Translations under genes and position numbers: made by a program
In this document: in pieces, positions 21,165 through 33,725 of the stretch
Layout: every line of letters begins with the position of its first letter
Numbering within the stretch: position 1 is the stretch's first letter
Assembly: GCF_018873765.1 (NCBI RefSeq)
Contig: NC_057925.1
Coordinates: 59,842,970 to 59,906,969 of the forward strand
Direction of reading: 5' to 3'
Length of the DNA: 64,000 nt
From: Telopea speciosissima
Taxonomy: Eukaryota > Streptophyta > Magnoliopsida > Proteales > Proteaceae
Notes under the pieces: generated by a model
Databases searched by the model: none
Seen by the model: only the letters and a program-made list of their open reading frames with translations
Told to the model about the DNA's origin: nothing

Positions 21165-21645
21165 TCTTCCTGATCAGAGTTCAGGCTTACAAGAAAGTTA
21201 TAGTGATATATTGATTTTCTTCGATCTGTTCCATCCTCTTCTTGTTCTTCTTCGTTTCTTCCTTTCATTCCCTTTCAAAGTTTCCCCCCTTCCTCTCTGT
21301 CTTCCTCATTCCTTAGGTAGGTCAGAAATGGCTGCCAAATCATTACCACTTTCTCAATTTCTTTAATCCAAGTTGCGTAAATAAAACACACATCTTTTAG
21401 GACCGCCCTTCTTCAATTCCCATACGTAAAAAGCTTGTATTTAATTAATCTATCTATCCATATAATTAATTAATGTTCTTTCTTTCTTTCTTTCTAATCT
21501 AATCTAATTTATCTATATAGAGCTCTATTGATGTCAAAAAGAGTACTCAAAATTATGGATCTTTGAAGAACTATATATATCCCTTAATACCAAACTTAAT
21601 TAGTAGCAAAATTAGGAGATGATATCGATCATAGAAAATGGTATT

Positions 21646-24600
21646 TTATTCTTGGCGTGGTCGAGAACACCAAATAGAGCTGAGAGCTCGGAGCCGATGG
21701 AAGTACTCAGCGATGGCCACGTAACACCTCGCAGCTTGTCGAGTCGTCAAGATCTGGTGTATCCGGTGCAGTGTCTGCTGCCTCAAATTATCCGCCTGCA
21801 GGCCAGGTAATCCCCACCATAACCATTATTAATTTCAGTTAATCACAAACTATACTTATACTTACTTACTATAAATCCCCATTACTTGAAGTTGATCGAT
21901 CCAACAATAATAAATTCATTATTATTTTAAGTAATACAACAAAAAAATTTCTGTTATTTTCATGATTAGAAAGAAAATGATCAGAACAAGTATTAAGGAG
22001 CATTCATGGCCATTTCTAAAATGGGTTATGAGACTCATCTTTAAATTGAAAATTAGAATAGACTGATTCCTATTCGAATTCTCATATTTCTCCGATTCCT
22101 ATCTGATTTTTGAAACCATGAGTACATGAATCCAACCTAATAGTGTGTGGGTGGTCTAACTCGCCTCATGAGGGAATCGAAGAACAACAGATGAAACATT
22201 ACGGTGGTGGATCTTTATCCCCTCCAATTCCCTGCCCAGTCCAGTTCCCCAGTCCCCCTAACATGTGGGGGGCGTTACCCGGGTTGCAGGAATGTTCCAA
22301 CTACTTGATTCACAGGCAAAAAAATGGAATCTAAAAAGATATTTTGAGAAATACAAAAACCTAAGAGGGCATTTGTGAACCCAAATGGGAAGCGAATTAC
22401 TCCATTTCTTTCTATGCTTAATTAATTTAATTTTTATTTTCATTAGAAAAATTATTAGTGTCAAGGTTTTAGTGTTTCAACTAGTTTCACGAGAATCTTC
22501 ATGGAGGAGAGTAAACACGACTCCAATTTTTTTTGGGGGGGAGGGGGGAGAGGGGTTGACTTAAAAAGTGGAAGAAATTTTGTTGCAACCCGGGTTGCAG
22601 CTGGAATGTTCCTACTACCCAGTTCACAGTCAAAGAAATGAAGTCTAAAAAGATATATTTTTTATTGGTAACTTAAAAAGATATATTTTTTATTGGTAAC
22701 TTAAAAAGATATTTTGAAAAATACAAAAATCTAGGAAGTCATTTGTGAAAAATGGGAAGTGAATTATTACATTTCTTTGGCTGCAAGTCCGGGTAACAGG
22801 AATATTCCTACAACCTGGGTAGCATAAAAAAAAATTTCCCGGCCAATACTAAGATGTCTTAAATGAAAACATAAATATAAAATTTCCAACCCCACAAACT
22901 ATGTAATGTTAAAGTATGAAGTCCATATGACCATATCCATACCTGTCTCACGAAACCTTCGAGGGTGGAGAGCTTGTTCATGGCAGAAGCCATCTGGCCC
23001 ATATAGTTGGCCATGTTAGAAGGGGAACTTAGCGCATCTGAAGCAATGGTGTCGGAAAGAGACTGGTGAAGTGCTTCAAGCCCTTGCGTCAGAGCTTCCT
23101 CAGCCTCCTGTGTAGACTGCTGTAACCCACATATCCCTAAGATCTGTTGCTCCGTTAATGGCTCTATATGATTCAGAATAATCTACAATCACACAGAGAA
23201 AACCACCATTTAGTTTTGATTAATTTCCTTCCCAACCCATTAGTTATATATGTTGATTTCTACACATAGAAACCAACATGTCTTTCTTTCAGAACGGTCT
23301 TTTTTGTTTTCTTTCTCACAAGGAAGAGGAGAGAGAGGGAGAGTCACTGGGCTCACCATCATTCTTTCCTTCTACGCCAAATATTGGAGTAGCAGTTACA
23401 CCTTTATAACAAAGAAGAGAATGATTAAAAAATGGAGTCTTTAATGGAAATCCTCACTAAATCCCGACATTTTACGCCCATGCATTAAAAGTTTCATTTC
23501 CCTTCCATAGAATCTCATCATATCTCCTCTTCAGCCTCATCTCACTACAACTTCCTAGTTATTTTATGCTGTTTGAGCTGACGTGGACAAGAGTGCTTTC
23601 CACGTAGACGTCAGGCTTCTCATGCAATGTAGGACTTGTGGTCCATAGTTGAACAACTCTAGTTACTTCTTAAGGAATTGAGGTTAAGGAAAGGAAAGGA
23701 TTAACTTATGGAATGGGACTTCAAGTACTCACTTTGATAAGCTCTGATGGCCGGAATCCACCCATCCACAGGAAGCACCGCTCCGCGGGTGTCTTCCACA
23801 TGCCGGAGACAATATGAAACACATCTGATTTCAAGACCATGCTCTTGAGATTCACCATTTCATCATAGTGTGCAAGGCAATTGTCCACAAAGAGTCGTAA
23901 CTCGTTCTCCGGCAGGTGTCCTTGCACCGCAGCTCTGAGCTCGCACATGAGCCGGTGGTGATCCTCGAGCCACCTCGCATACTCCATGTCGAAAACTGCG
24001 GCATCTGAATCATAAAACAAGACCAATAGAGTTCATAATTGAATCATATATAACATCATAAATATCACAAACAATATAGTGGAGCTTAAAGGAATTAATT
24101 ATAATACCTGAGCTGATATTGTTAATGCCAGAGGAGAGACCTTGGTCCCCTAGAAGGGCTCCTCCTCCAAAGAACATACCCTAATTGAAGAGAACCCAAC
24201 ATTACTTATTTAATTAACTCTCTTGATTTGAAGATGATCAAAGATTAGAATATATATAGAAATACTCACTTGGGATTTAGCCCTATGGAGCTCTTGTTCA
24301 AGATGAGTGAGCTTAATCCTACTTGACTCAAGCTGCTGTACGTATGCCTATAAAGACCAGAAGAAAAGGGGAAAGAAGAAAACCCAGTTTCAGATTTGAA
24401 TCCTTTATTGTGGATGAGAATAATAATAATAATAATAATAAGTGCTACTAATAACCTTTTTCCTTAGCCTGCTTTTTCGAGCTGCTTCTCTATTCTGAGC
24501 AAGCCTTCTAAGTGTCTGGTCACAAAAGAATTAAAAGAAAGGCATTGATGAACAGTGTTAATTAAAGAGAGGAGGAGACAGAATGCTATTTAATTTCAAA

Positions 24601-25321
24601 ATTGATTTCTAAAGAAAGGTTAGAAGTGGAAGAACCAAAGTAAGTAAGTAAGTAACCTTAGGGTCTGGTGTTTTGGGCCCTTCATGCTCTGAAATAGATT
24701 TTGGTCCCTTCCGATTTCCTTCACGCTGCCACAACAACCAAAGGCAAGAATCATACCTTTTCTAAAGAAATAGAAAGAATCAAAGAAAGAGAAATGTTTG
24801 AATATATATAACTTAGAATCTTAAATATGAGAAACCACGTAGAAGGGGGAGAGGGTGGGGGGTGGGGGGGAGAACCCCAAAAAAAATCTTTTTTTTTTTT
24901 TACATCTTATTTTATATTGGGTTTTACTGTTAAGTGTCCATCAAAATTCAAAGTCTTACCTTGACCGTCTTTGCTTGTTCATGACCAGAAGGGACATGAT
25001 CAGTTCTTTGCTGGTTGGCCAACTCCATTGATGGCTCTGATGATCTCTTTGAACCACTGCTTGTTGGTGAAGCTGAAACAACACTACTTCCCTGACCACA
25101 ACAACCATGAAAAACCCATTTCAAGCTCATATAGAAAGGGTGGAGAAGAAGCTTTTCACATTGAAATTAAGTCTATTACCTTTGTTGATGGCTCTACATG
25201 CATAGGCTCAGAAGGGAAAATGTTCAGAGTTGGTGGCCTGAACCCTGAATTCTCTGCAACCATGAAATCCTACCAGCATTAAATAAGGCATTCAAACTTT
25301 CAAACTTACACCCATTGGAAG

Positions 25322-25352
<31 letters not shown>

Positions 25353-26421
25353 GAGAGTATATATTCTATAATAGGGACAAAATCATTTGAAAAGAACCTG
25401 GTGGAGAAGGAGTGGGAGGGTGGGAGAGAAATGATTCAAGAGGGAAGCTCAAGGACTGGGTCATGCATTTGGAGCTTCACTGCCATTCCCAAACAGGAAA
25501 AAAAAAATTAAAGAGAAAGAAGAAGGAAAAGAGAAAAGGCAGAAACTGTTCGTACCCTTTACAGGACACAGCATTATTTACGAAGAATTCATGACCAGTT
25601 TGTTACATGTCACGGTCTAAAAGAACAGAAAAGAAGAGGAAATTCAAACAAAAGCTGTATAGGAAAAAAGAAGAAATTTTGAAAAAGTTGAATTCCGTCA
25701 CATTTCTTCCTGCAGGAAATCCTGTCAAACACAGTACGATCAGATTCGATCTGGTAACCATGATTCTCTCATGACCCATAAAAAATCTCAAGTTCCAACG
25801 GCAATCTGTCCTTGTAGGAAAGGTAAATCCTTTATCTGATGGGTTCTGATTCCTATAATATAAATTAGGGGGAAAGAGATAGAGAGAGAGAGAGAAGGTA
25901 TCAAAATTCAAATAAGTAAAAAGATACTAATGAGAGACGACTCACGTCTTTGTTCTTGAGATGATGAGTGTTGTTGTTGTTGTTGTCCTTCGAGATAGAG
26001 AAAGAGGGCTTGATCTAATTCACCCAAGTCATAAGCTCCTGTATCTTTATTTCTGCTCACACAAACAAGAAGAAATAAAGGTCTAGCTTTGCAGCATCAA
26101 TTAAATCACATATTTCTTGATTTTTTGATTCGAAAAATGAAGAAATCAAGAAATGGGTTTTCTTCTTCTTGATCTTTTTAGCTATATTTGCTATGATTAC
26201 ATGAAATTTCCATTGATGGAAGATGATGAGGATTGCTGCATCAACCCATAAGAAATTTGGTCTTGCAGGTGCTGCTGTTGTTGTTCTTGATGTAGTTGTA
26301 GTTGTTGTTGTTGTTGTTGTTGCAATTGTCTTTGATAGTTGTTGTTGTTGCCTTTATTAGAAGCCATGAGAGGGCCCCAGTAAGCTTTCTTCTCTGTTTC
26401 AGGAGCTCTTGCTAACTCCAT
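21646..26421 (-). CDS. TGA-type bZIP transcription factor, TGA9/TGA10 clade
   Basis: Eleven coding exons: 26201-26421, 25946-26052, 25180-25253, 24960-25091, 24657-24725, 24456-24515, 24270-24347, 24108-24180, 23733-24004, 22943-23182, 21646-21795. They sum to 1476 bp (491 residues plus TAA) with consistent phases and GT-AG introns. Residues 1-80 are rich in Gln and Ser (a run of seven Q). The DLGELDQALFLYL motif and RPPTLNIFPSEPMHVEPS are typical of the TGA9/10 clade. The bZIP basic region (LRRLAQNREAARKSRLRKK) and zipper (YVQQLESSRIKLTHLEQEL) follow, then a full DOG1 domain (FDMEYARWLED, SGMWKTPAERCFLWMGGFRP, MNKLSTLEGFVRQADNLRQQT, LTTRQAARC). The family binds TGACG (as-1) elements; TGA9/10 act in anther development with CC-type glutaredoxins. 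The first ATG follows an upstream in-frame TAG. It looks intact. Confidence 0.95.
22205..22830. repeat. Duplicated hairpin sequence in the last TGA intron
   Basis: CCCGGGTTGCAGGAATGTTCC (22270) recurs as ACCCGGGTTGCAGCTGGAAT (22590) and, inverted, near 22785-22825. The 22586-22830 part pairs end to end. Between them, TCTAAAAAGATATTTTGA...AATGGGAAG is duplicated, and an AAAAAGATATATTTTTTATT unit is tandemly repeated (22650-22710). The first 60 bases resemble half of hairpin D. Confidence 0.65.
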
Positions 26422-27404
26422 TAAAACCAAAACAACTTTCTATTTTCACCCATAGTGATCATTTCCTGATCTTCATCATCAAAGATTTAGAGAAAGAAAG
26501 AAGAAAGAAAAAAGAGTCGGTTTTGATCGAAGAGTTTAATAAATGATAACTTATAAAGAAAGAATAGAATGAAATTGAATTTATTACAAAGAAGCAAAAG
26601 ACAAAGCTTCTTTGCTCTCTCTCTCTCACCTCTGATGACTTTTTAATGAAAAACCAACCAAAATATTTTAGATAGAGATGTATATAAGTGTAAGACCAAG
26701 AGGACAAAAACCACTGTAGACCTTAGAAAACCGCTTTGGGGGAAGGTGGAAACCGCTTTTTAAAGGGTCTATATTGGAAACCGCCTCTCTCTCTATTTCT
26801 TTGTCTGATCTTCTTAATCTATGTATATTTAAGTCAAAATTTGCCTAAGAACAAAAATTTAAACCGCTTTAGGAATCCATAATCCCTTTTTAAATTTAGG
26901 TTTAATTTATTAGTAAACTTTGGATTGGAACCATAAGAGTCTTTAGTTCAGATCTGGTGAGGGTGTGTTCTTAATTTATGCCAATCCAATGGTTGAAGAT
27001 CCTTACACAGCATGCAGCAGCATTCTTTACCAAATCACAGCATTACACACGTCAAAGAAGGAGACGCATGCGTGCAACATATGAAAAGCTAATAGGTCTA
27101 TAAAAAGAAATAATTAATTAAGAAAGAAATAAAGACTTAATGGGCCAGGGACACCTGGTTAGGGTTTCAACTTCGTGTCCCTTCCCCTTCCACATGGGAA
27201 AGGTCAATTAAACTATATGACTTTTTTTTACTTTTTAAGACTTTCTTTATTTGTCATGAAATTATTGGAAAAATATCCTAAACTAGTTATACTTAATTCA
27301 CTTCATTTCATTACATTGCTGTGCGGATTTCGGAAAACGAAAACGATTTTTAGACTTTAAGGGCTCAACTTTATTAGTTATTAACTCCTTAAGGGTGGTG
27401 TGAA

Positions 27405-27745
27405 TTGCAAATCATTGTCGCTGACCCAAATTAAATCGAACCAACTGATAAATTGCTTTTTAATCGATTTGGTTTTGTTTTAGAAAGTAAAATCATTTAT
27501 TCAACGGTTCAGTTTTGGTTTTAAGAAATGAAATCGTTTAAATTATTGGTTTTTAACTGATTTAAAAATGAATTAGAACCAGTATGCTGTTGAACCGATT
27601 ATACATACTAAACTGTGGGGGTTTCAATTTGAGATATTGGAACCGTAAACAAATGGTTCGGTTTTGTTTCCAACCCTTTATACTTTGAACCGAATCGAAA
27701 TCAAACCGATTAACTAAAATCAAACAAATTGACACCCCAATCACC
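27405..27745. repeat. AACCGATT-word repeat with GGTGTGAATTG ends
   Basis: The block is made of variants of GAACCGATT, ATCGGTTTGG and AACGGTTCAG. It begins GGTGGTGTGAATTGC and ends CAAATTGACACCCC, so its ends are imperfect inverted repeats. Confidence 0.55.
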
Positions 27746-29359
27746 CCCGGCCCCCAATTTTTTATTGGGTATGTTGACCAATAAATTGTAAAATTTCTTG
27801 ATAACAAATCTATTTCTAGCCCTTTGTTTTTGGAACAATGGTTCAATGTGTTGTTGTATCTAACAAAATTGCATTCCTATTTTTTAAACCTATTGGTATC
27901 ACTCCAAAATTCTCTTGAAAGTGTCCATAATATAATAATCTTGTGGAAAGAGTGTTCTTTGAGCAAAACGGCATAGGGACCGCACCAACATGGAGTGACG
28001 AAACATTTTCAGGTATAGGTTAAAGAGTTCATTTCTTGTGAAGAGAGAGAAAGAGAGAGAGAATGCAAGTGTACCCTCGTGTAGCCTCCACCGTTGGCTC
28101 AGAGAACCTTTTTCCCAATCTTACCAATTAGTTTTAGTGGAATGCATCAATCAAGCAATATTCTATAAACTCTTTGATACTTCACTCATAGAGCACTAAA
28201 TGAGTATCATTTTTTTTAAACAAAAAATTATGTGTTATTGTATGTGATTGAACCATCATAATAGAAAGGTATTTCAGGAATCGGTCTGATTCTATCTTTG
28301 TTCGTTCCATTTGAAGAAAGGAAGGATCCCAAAAAATTGATCTTTCTTTTAATTGTTAAAGTGGTTCTTTGAGGGGGTTTTTTTTCTCTATCTTAGAACC
28401 AATCTACTTCACTCCTCTACTTTTGACTTTGTGAACAATAATATCTTTTATTTATTTTTGAATGAGTAATAATTTCTCCTTTGTATTTTTTTTTTTTAAT
28501 GAGTTTATTCATTTTTAGTGATTAAACCATGAAAAAAATGGTCTTCATGGGTCTTATATTTGCTTTTCAATTTTACAAATATGAAATAAAATTTCTTTTA
28601 TAGTTTAATTAAATAAGACCATATTAATCATAGAAAGCTCCAAAAAATCCTACCTTGCAAGAACAAGTATTCTTATTTTAACACTCCAAAAAATCGGATC
28701 TCGTTGGAAGATCAGCAGTATGAGTTCGTTATTGTTCCTTTTGAGATGATCCAATTTTGACTATCCATGAGTCTTTAGGTTGATATTTTGTTCCTATTGC
28801 TTTTCTCTTTGTTTATCGGAGGCCTAGTGGTGGCATCTTTGCCCTATAATATTTCTTTCCTCTTTGATATTTAATATATTTATTTCTTAATCAAAAATTA
28901 ATAATTAACATCAATACTTTCTTGAGTTTCTTTCCCCTTATTTACACAAAGATTGAAAACCAACTGCTTTTGGAATTTTTTTGTTGTCGTTAATTTTCAC
29001 TACTCCATCATATATATATTTCTACTTTTAATAAACAGTACTATATTATATATGTTTTATTTTATATTAGCTTATCTCAAGTCTCAACACCTTTTTTTTA
29101 ATTAATAAACATTACTTTACAAACTAATCAAATAATTAAATCAGCTTTAAAATTGAAATACATGTATTACTTTATAACCAGAGGGTAACCTAAACCACTC
29201 AACTAAGAAGACAAGCAATTTGGATCGTCTCACTAACCTGTTCATTTTCATGCTAAAGTAATGGGTTGAACGTTGTGCAAGTCAACTGGGTTTCAAAGCA
29301 TTATCTCTTGTCATTATTCATCGCTTACATATGGGAAATAACAGGAAATAAAAGATAAG

Positions 29360-29470
29360 GCACGTTTGATATGCATTCTAGGTTGATTTTGCATTCTTGG
29401 ATGAAATTTTATGATTTTATTATCCAAGAATGTGAATTGACCAAGAATGCCATGAATGCATACCAAATAA
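29360..29470. mobile_element. Short palindromic MITE-like element
   Basis: TTGATATGCATTCTAGGTTG...CATTCTTGGATGAAAT on the left is mirrored by TATCCAAGAATGTGAATTG...CATGAATGCATACCAAA on the right. It is nearly all stem. Confidence 0.7.
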
Positions 29471-29548
29471 TGAGATCCACATGGGGGCTTACATGGTGAG
29501 AATAGAGAGATTAAAATCCTCTCCAATTCTTAACATATGCAATATGAT

Positions 29549-29712
29549 GCAGTTCCAGTGTGGGATGTCATCACTTGGTAGATGCGACATCTAACGGTCT
29601 GAGCTCAATTTAGTCAATTTTTTTTTCTTTTTTCTTTTTTCTTGAGTTTGGACCGTTGGATGTCATGCCTGTCAGGTGACGACATCCCAACCCTGAACTG
29701 CATCGCACTGCT
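29549..29712. mobile_element. Hairpin element near 29.6 kb (copy M)
   Basis: GATGCAGTTCCAGTGTGGGATGTC on the left pairs with GACATCCCAACCCTGAACTGCATC on the right, and CATCTAACGGTCTGAGCTC pairs with TGAGTTTGGACCGTTGGATG. A related half-element occurs at 19580-19660 (GTGCAGTTTGGGGTGGAGATG, CATCCAACAGTCTGAGC). Confidence 0.75.
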
Positions 29713-31580
29713 TTTTTCAAGAATTGGAGAGAGATCATCTGCACGTATGCACATGTGAACGAACACCTCTAAACCAATCACATGTTTATTTTATTTTCAT
29801 AAATACCCCTCTTTCCATTGTGAATGATTAAAATAACACAGATTACTGTCTCTCATATGTACGTGCACACCTGCACGTTGTGAAGAGAAACCGATTCCCA
29901 CCCCCCCCCCCCTTGCCCGGAATAGAGAGTATCAATATAGACTCAGTGATGAAGGTATACAAGGGCTTTATCAAAAAAAAAAAATGAAAGTATACAAGGG
30001 CGGCGCATGCTTCGTTTTCCCAGAGAAAATTATTTGCTACCTTACCGGCTACCGCCGTTTTTTTCTTTTGGTAAAGAGAGTTGGGCACCGCCGTCCAAAA
30101 TCACAAAAAGTATGATAGAAGCCACAGTCGGCACGTGTGTAAAAATATGGGTCCCCCATGACTCAAATAAAGTTCTCCAGTGGTCGGCCAGTGGGACCCA
30201 CTCTTCAAGAGTTTCGTTTTTGGAATTAATAAAGACTGAATCAAACGACGGGAGCTCCGAAATCTAAACAAAAAAAAACCCTCAGCATCGTCAAACATCT
30301 GACTGTGGCCCCCACTCGAACCTCCCAAAGGCCCAACCCTTAATTTCATGCTATTTCTTTACGTCCTGTTTCCAACAACTCCCTCTCATAATACAAACTG
30401 CCAGTTAACCGCAAAGATAATTTAAGTTATGGGAAAAAGATCTTTATTTGGTGGTGTTTCCTACGCACTATTATTAGGCATCTAAAGATGATGCCTTTGT
30501 CCCCTGGGTAGATACCTATGCGTATCCATTGGTTCAAACGCTTGTCTAAAATACATGCGACTACATAAAGATCTCTTGCTCGTATATTACTTAACAAAAC
30601 AAATACTCTAAGGGGAACCAAGAGAGAGAGTCCAAGTCCTTCTAGCCCGGTTCCATCATGTTTGGGTTGGGTCATGGGTTGAAAGGCTCAATTGGTGTTG
30701 ATGTAGAATTGAAACGAAAAAATTTGAACTGAAATCGATCATTTAAAATTGAATAAAATCAAATTAAAAAATTCAATTCATTTTTTTGTTTTGGAAAGTG
30801 AAATTGTATTGAATTTGGTTCGATTTTAGACTTAAAATCATCGATTTAAAGCTAATTGAACTTATATGTAACCATGTAAGTTAAATCTGAGTCAAATCTA
30901 AATTATACTAAACCATACAATCATGTGTTATCATATGTCTTTGTTTAGTTGTGTAAAATTACCTACTAATGTATTTCTTGTTGAATTATGTAAAAAAAGT
31001 TGAAAAGTGACATTGTATACCTATATCTTTGAAATTATAATTTCTTCCTCAATTTTATTCATTCAGCAAGTTATTTCTTTTAAATTGAATTTAAATTAAA
31101 TTATTAAGACGATAAATAAATTATTTTAAAAAAAAATCAAATCGATTTAATTTCAATTTATGAAAATAATTCAATTTTTTGGATTCAATTTCAATTTATA
31201 CATATTGTATCCTGAACTGAGCTAAAAACCAAATTGAAAACATCAAGGGAGGAAGAACACTTTTGATCGCATCAGATACATCGCCCAATCCCCTGACACA
31301 GGGGCACACACCCCTGATCATTTACGAGATTCTAAGAAGGTGCAACAGTCATTTCGTGCACCGTAAAAGGCGTGAATTACACAACCAGATGGCCTTCTCT
31401 TTCCCAAATATCAATTGACGGTCTGGTGTAGCTTCTAACACAAAGCTAGAAAATGAGTTTGTTGTTTTCCCATTGAACTTGGAACCCGGCAGAACGGTCA
31501 GACAATGATTTGATTATTTTTTGTCATTGGTCAAAATGTCTTAAAAATTCGCAACTGCTGAAGTATGACCATATTTTTTT

Positions 31581-33262
31581 GGGAAAAGATCCCCCCCCTC
31601 TCCTCTAAGTTTGCCTAATATCAATCCAGTACCTAAGTTTTAAAAAATATCTATCCCTCCTTCACTTTATAAAGATTCTATCAATCGTACCCCAATCGTT
31701 AAAAAATGCCATTAAGTGATGATGTGACATGTATAAAATTTTTAAAACCCCAAAATACCCATAATATATCTCGATTCCAATTTTGCCCTCCCCTACTTGC
31801 CCTTTTGCCTCCACCACCATCATTGCCACCACTGTCGCCTCCGATCCTCTTCCACCGCCAGCACCACCACCACCTCCGGCACCACTATCATCGTCGAAAC
31901 CCCAAACACAAGGAAACAGAAGCCCCTCTTCTTCTCCGTCAAGCTCTGCACATCGATCTGTCGTGATCCATTCTTCTCCATCGAGCTCTGCACAAGGCGT
32001 GATCTAAACTTCAACTTCTCCGTCGAACTCTGCAATTTCGATCTGAACTTCTTCTTCTCCGTCAAGCTCTACAACCAGGTTTTTTTTAATTTTTTTTTAC
32101 CCATCATTTATTCATCATAACACCTCATCAAATCAAAGGGCAAAGTTGGTCATTTGGATGAAAGGTTGAAGATCTCATCGAAAAATAGAAATATCGCCGG
32201 AATGTCCACAAAATCTCAAACCAAGAATTACGGTGAAAACCAAAAATCAGCCCTCTGAATCCTTAAACCTTAGCCAAAAGCATTGGATGTAACAAAAAAA
32301 ACTCCCTTTCTTTTCAGCACTGTATTTCCACAAGAATTGGTTCAACCCATGTCAATTTTTCTGAACTCGTGGTGGTTCAAAGTCTGATATGGGTAATTCT
32401 TTACTCAATTCTCTTTCTTTTCTCGATTAAGAGAAAAAAAAACCAACCACCATTTTCTGATTAGAGGTGAGACACAGAGGGGGTGAAAACTGTTTTCCTT
32501 TGCCTTTGGTTCCTTTGATTCGGTACTTGTTTCATGATTTTTTAGGTGAATGTAGATCTGTAGCTCCCTTATTTAATGACTTGTTAGGTGGATGTAGATC
32601 TGAAGCTCACTTGTTTCATGAATTTTTTAGGTGTGTGTAGATCTGAAGTTCGGTGAAGCGATGAATCAAGGAGGTAGATCTGAAGTTGTGAGTGCAAATC
32701 TGAAGCAGTGGGTGTAGATCCGAAGCTTGAACCTGCCAGTGAAGATCTAAAGCTAGGAGGAGAAGAAGCTGCTGCTTGCGCAAGGAGTTTCCTTGTGTTT
32801 TCTGAGCACCGATCTGAGCAAGGAGTTCCCTTGAGTTTTCTGAGCACCGATCCCAATCAGCTCCAGTAAGAAGATCTGGGAACTGGGAAGAAGATCTTAG
32901 CAGTAGCTAGATAATCTGAGCACTTGATTGAAGTGGAGGAACCAACATTCCTTCGGTCATTTCGTCAAACTGCTTCAAGCCACTACCTAAAGAAGCACAA
33001 CTTCAAGCGGCGAGACGGCGACGGAGGAGGAGGTGGAGGAGTTTTTTCTTTTTTTCTTTTTTTCTTTCTAAGCAAGCAGTTTTACATTGAACGGTTAGAG
33101 GGTAATATCGTCTTTTCACATGCTATTTTAACAGAGTTAGTCACTTAAGGTACAGGTTGATAGAATCTTTATAAAATAGAGAAGGGTAGATATTTTTCAA
33201 AACCTAGGTACTGGATTGATATTAGGCAAACTTAGAGAGGAGGTGTCCGAAGGGATGATATT
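31581..33262. mobile_element. 1.7-kb element with about 130-bp terminal inverted repeats
   Basis: The left end (CTAAGTTTGCCTAATATCAATCC, AAAAAATATCTATCCCTCC, AAAGATTCTATCAA) is repeated inverted at 33149-33250. The interior is more GC-rich than its surroundings. It contains tandem-like blocks such as TTCTCCGTCAAGCTCTGCA (31935, 32006, 32057) and GTAGATCTGAAGC (32590-32730), and its frames are low in complexity (Pro/Thr/Ser-rich). No transposase. The ends suggest a non-autonomous Mutator-like element, possibly carrying host gene pieces that I do not recognise. Confidence 0.65.
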
Positions 33263-33334
33263 TTTCCTTTTTTGTTTTTTTGGGTGGAAGAGTTGGTTGG
33301 GGGTGGGGGTTTGTTTGGACTTTGGGGAAACCAG

Positions 33335-33725
33335 TCATCAGGAACCAGATAGGTCCCGATTGATTCCGATATATATGATTTGGATCAGTCAAAAATCGGT
33401 CAGAATTGATCAAAATGTTTCTTTACCCTAGAAATCTAGTATGGATCTACGGATCTGGATCGATAATAATCAAATCAACCTTAATTTTGTTCGTTGAGTA
33501 ATGGGTCAAACATTTTGATCAGTTAGACCTATGGAGTTAGTTCATGATATCGGTCGCTGCTGATACCGTATCAATCCAATTCGAGATCAAAACAAACAAT
33601 TTTTCAATAAAAAAATCACATATGAGCCGATCTTTATCAATTAGGTCTCAATATCTGTCACGGTCGATGCCAACATGAATCGATTGATACCGACAAACTG
33701 ATATTGGTTCTTAAAACCATGGTTG
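33335..33725. repeat. Degenerate GATCGGTATCGATC-word repeat
   Basis: The block is built from GATTCCGATAT, GGATCAGTC and GATATCGGTC variants, ending TTCTTAAAACCATGGTT. The same vocabulary and a similar AAACCATGGTT-type border occur in 35990-36155, 36410-36815 and 43795-43870. Beyond it, 33726-35640 has GA and T runs only. Confidence 0.55.

Larger units (their letters stand above)
17630..21645. other. Repeat-rich intergenic region between RPL6 and the TGA gene
   Basis: No gene is supported here. It holds a GATCTGAATTGG-word repeat (17636-17830), a CCCAACCCGACCC-word repeat (18190-18715) split by a TA run (18359-18395), a hairpin (19981-20189), a compound TG/GA microsatellite (20893-20947), a CATGCATGCATGC run near 21020 and a TA run (21122-21164). 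The bases next to 21646 should contain the TGA gene's 3' UTR. Confidence 0.6.
26422..31580. other. Intergenic region upstream of the TGA gene
   Basis: 26422-26700 is probably 5' leader or promoter of the TGA gene and contains a CT run near 26620. Beyond it are an AACCGATT/GAACCG word repeat (27405-27745), a second, AT-rich one (30690-31250), and two hairpins near 29.4 and 29.6 kb. The rest is AT-rich with no credible gene. Confidence 0.6.

Noticed and set aside
31706-32120. Pro/Ser/His-rich open frames
   Set aside because: They lie inside a transposon-like element, overlap each other in three frames and consist of repeated blocks.
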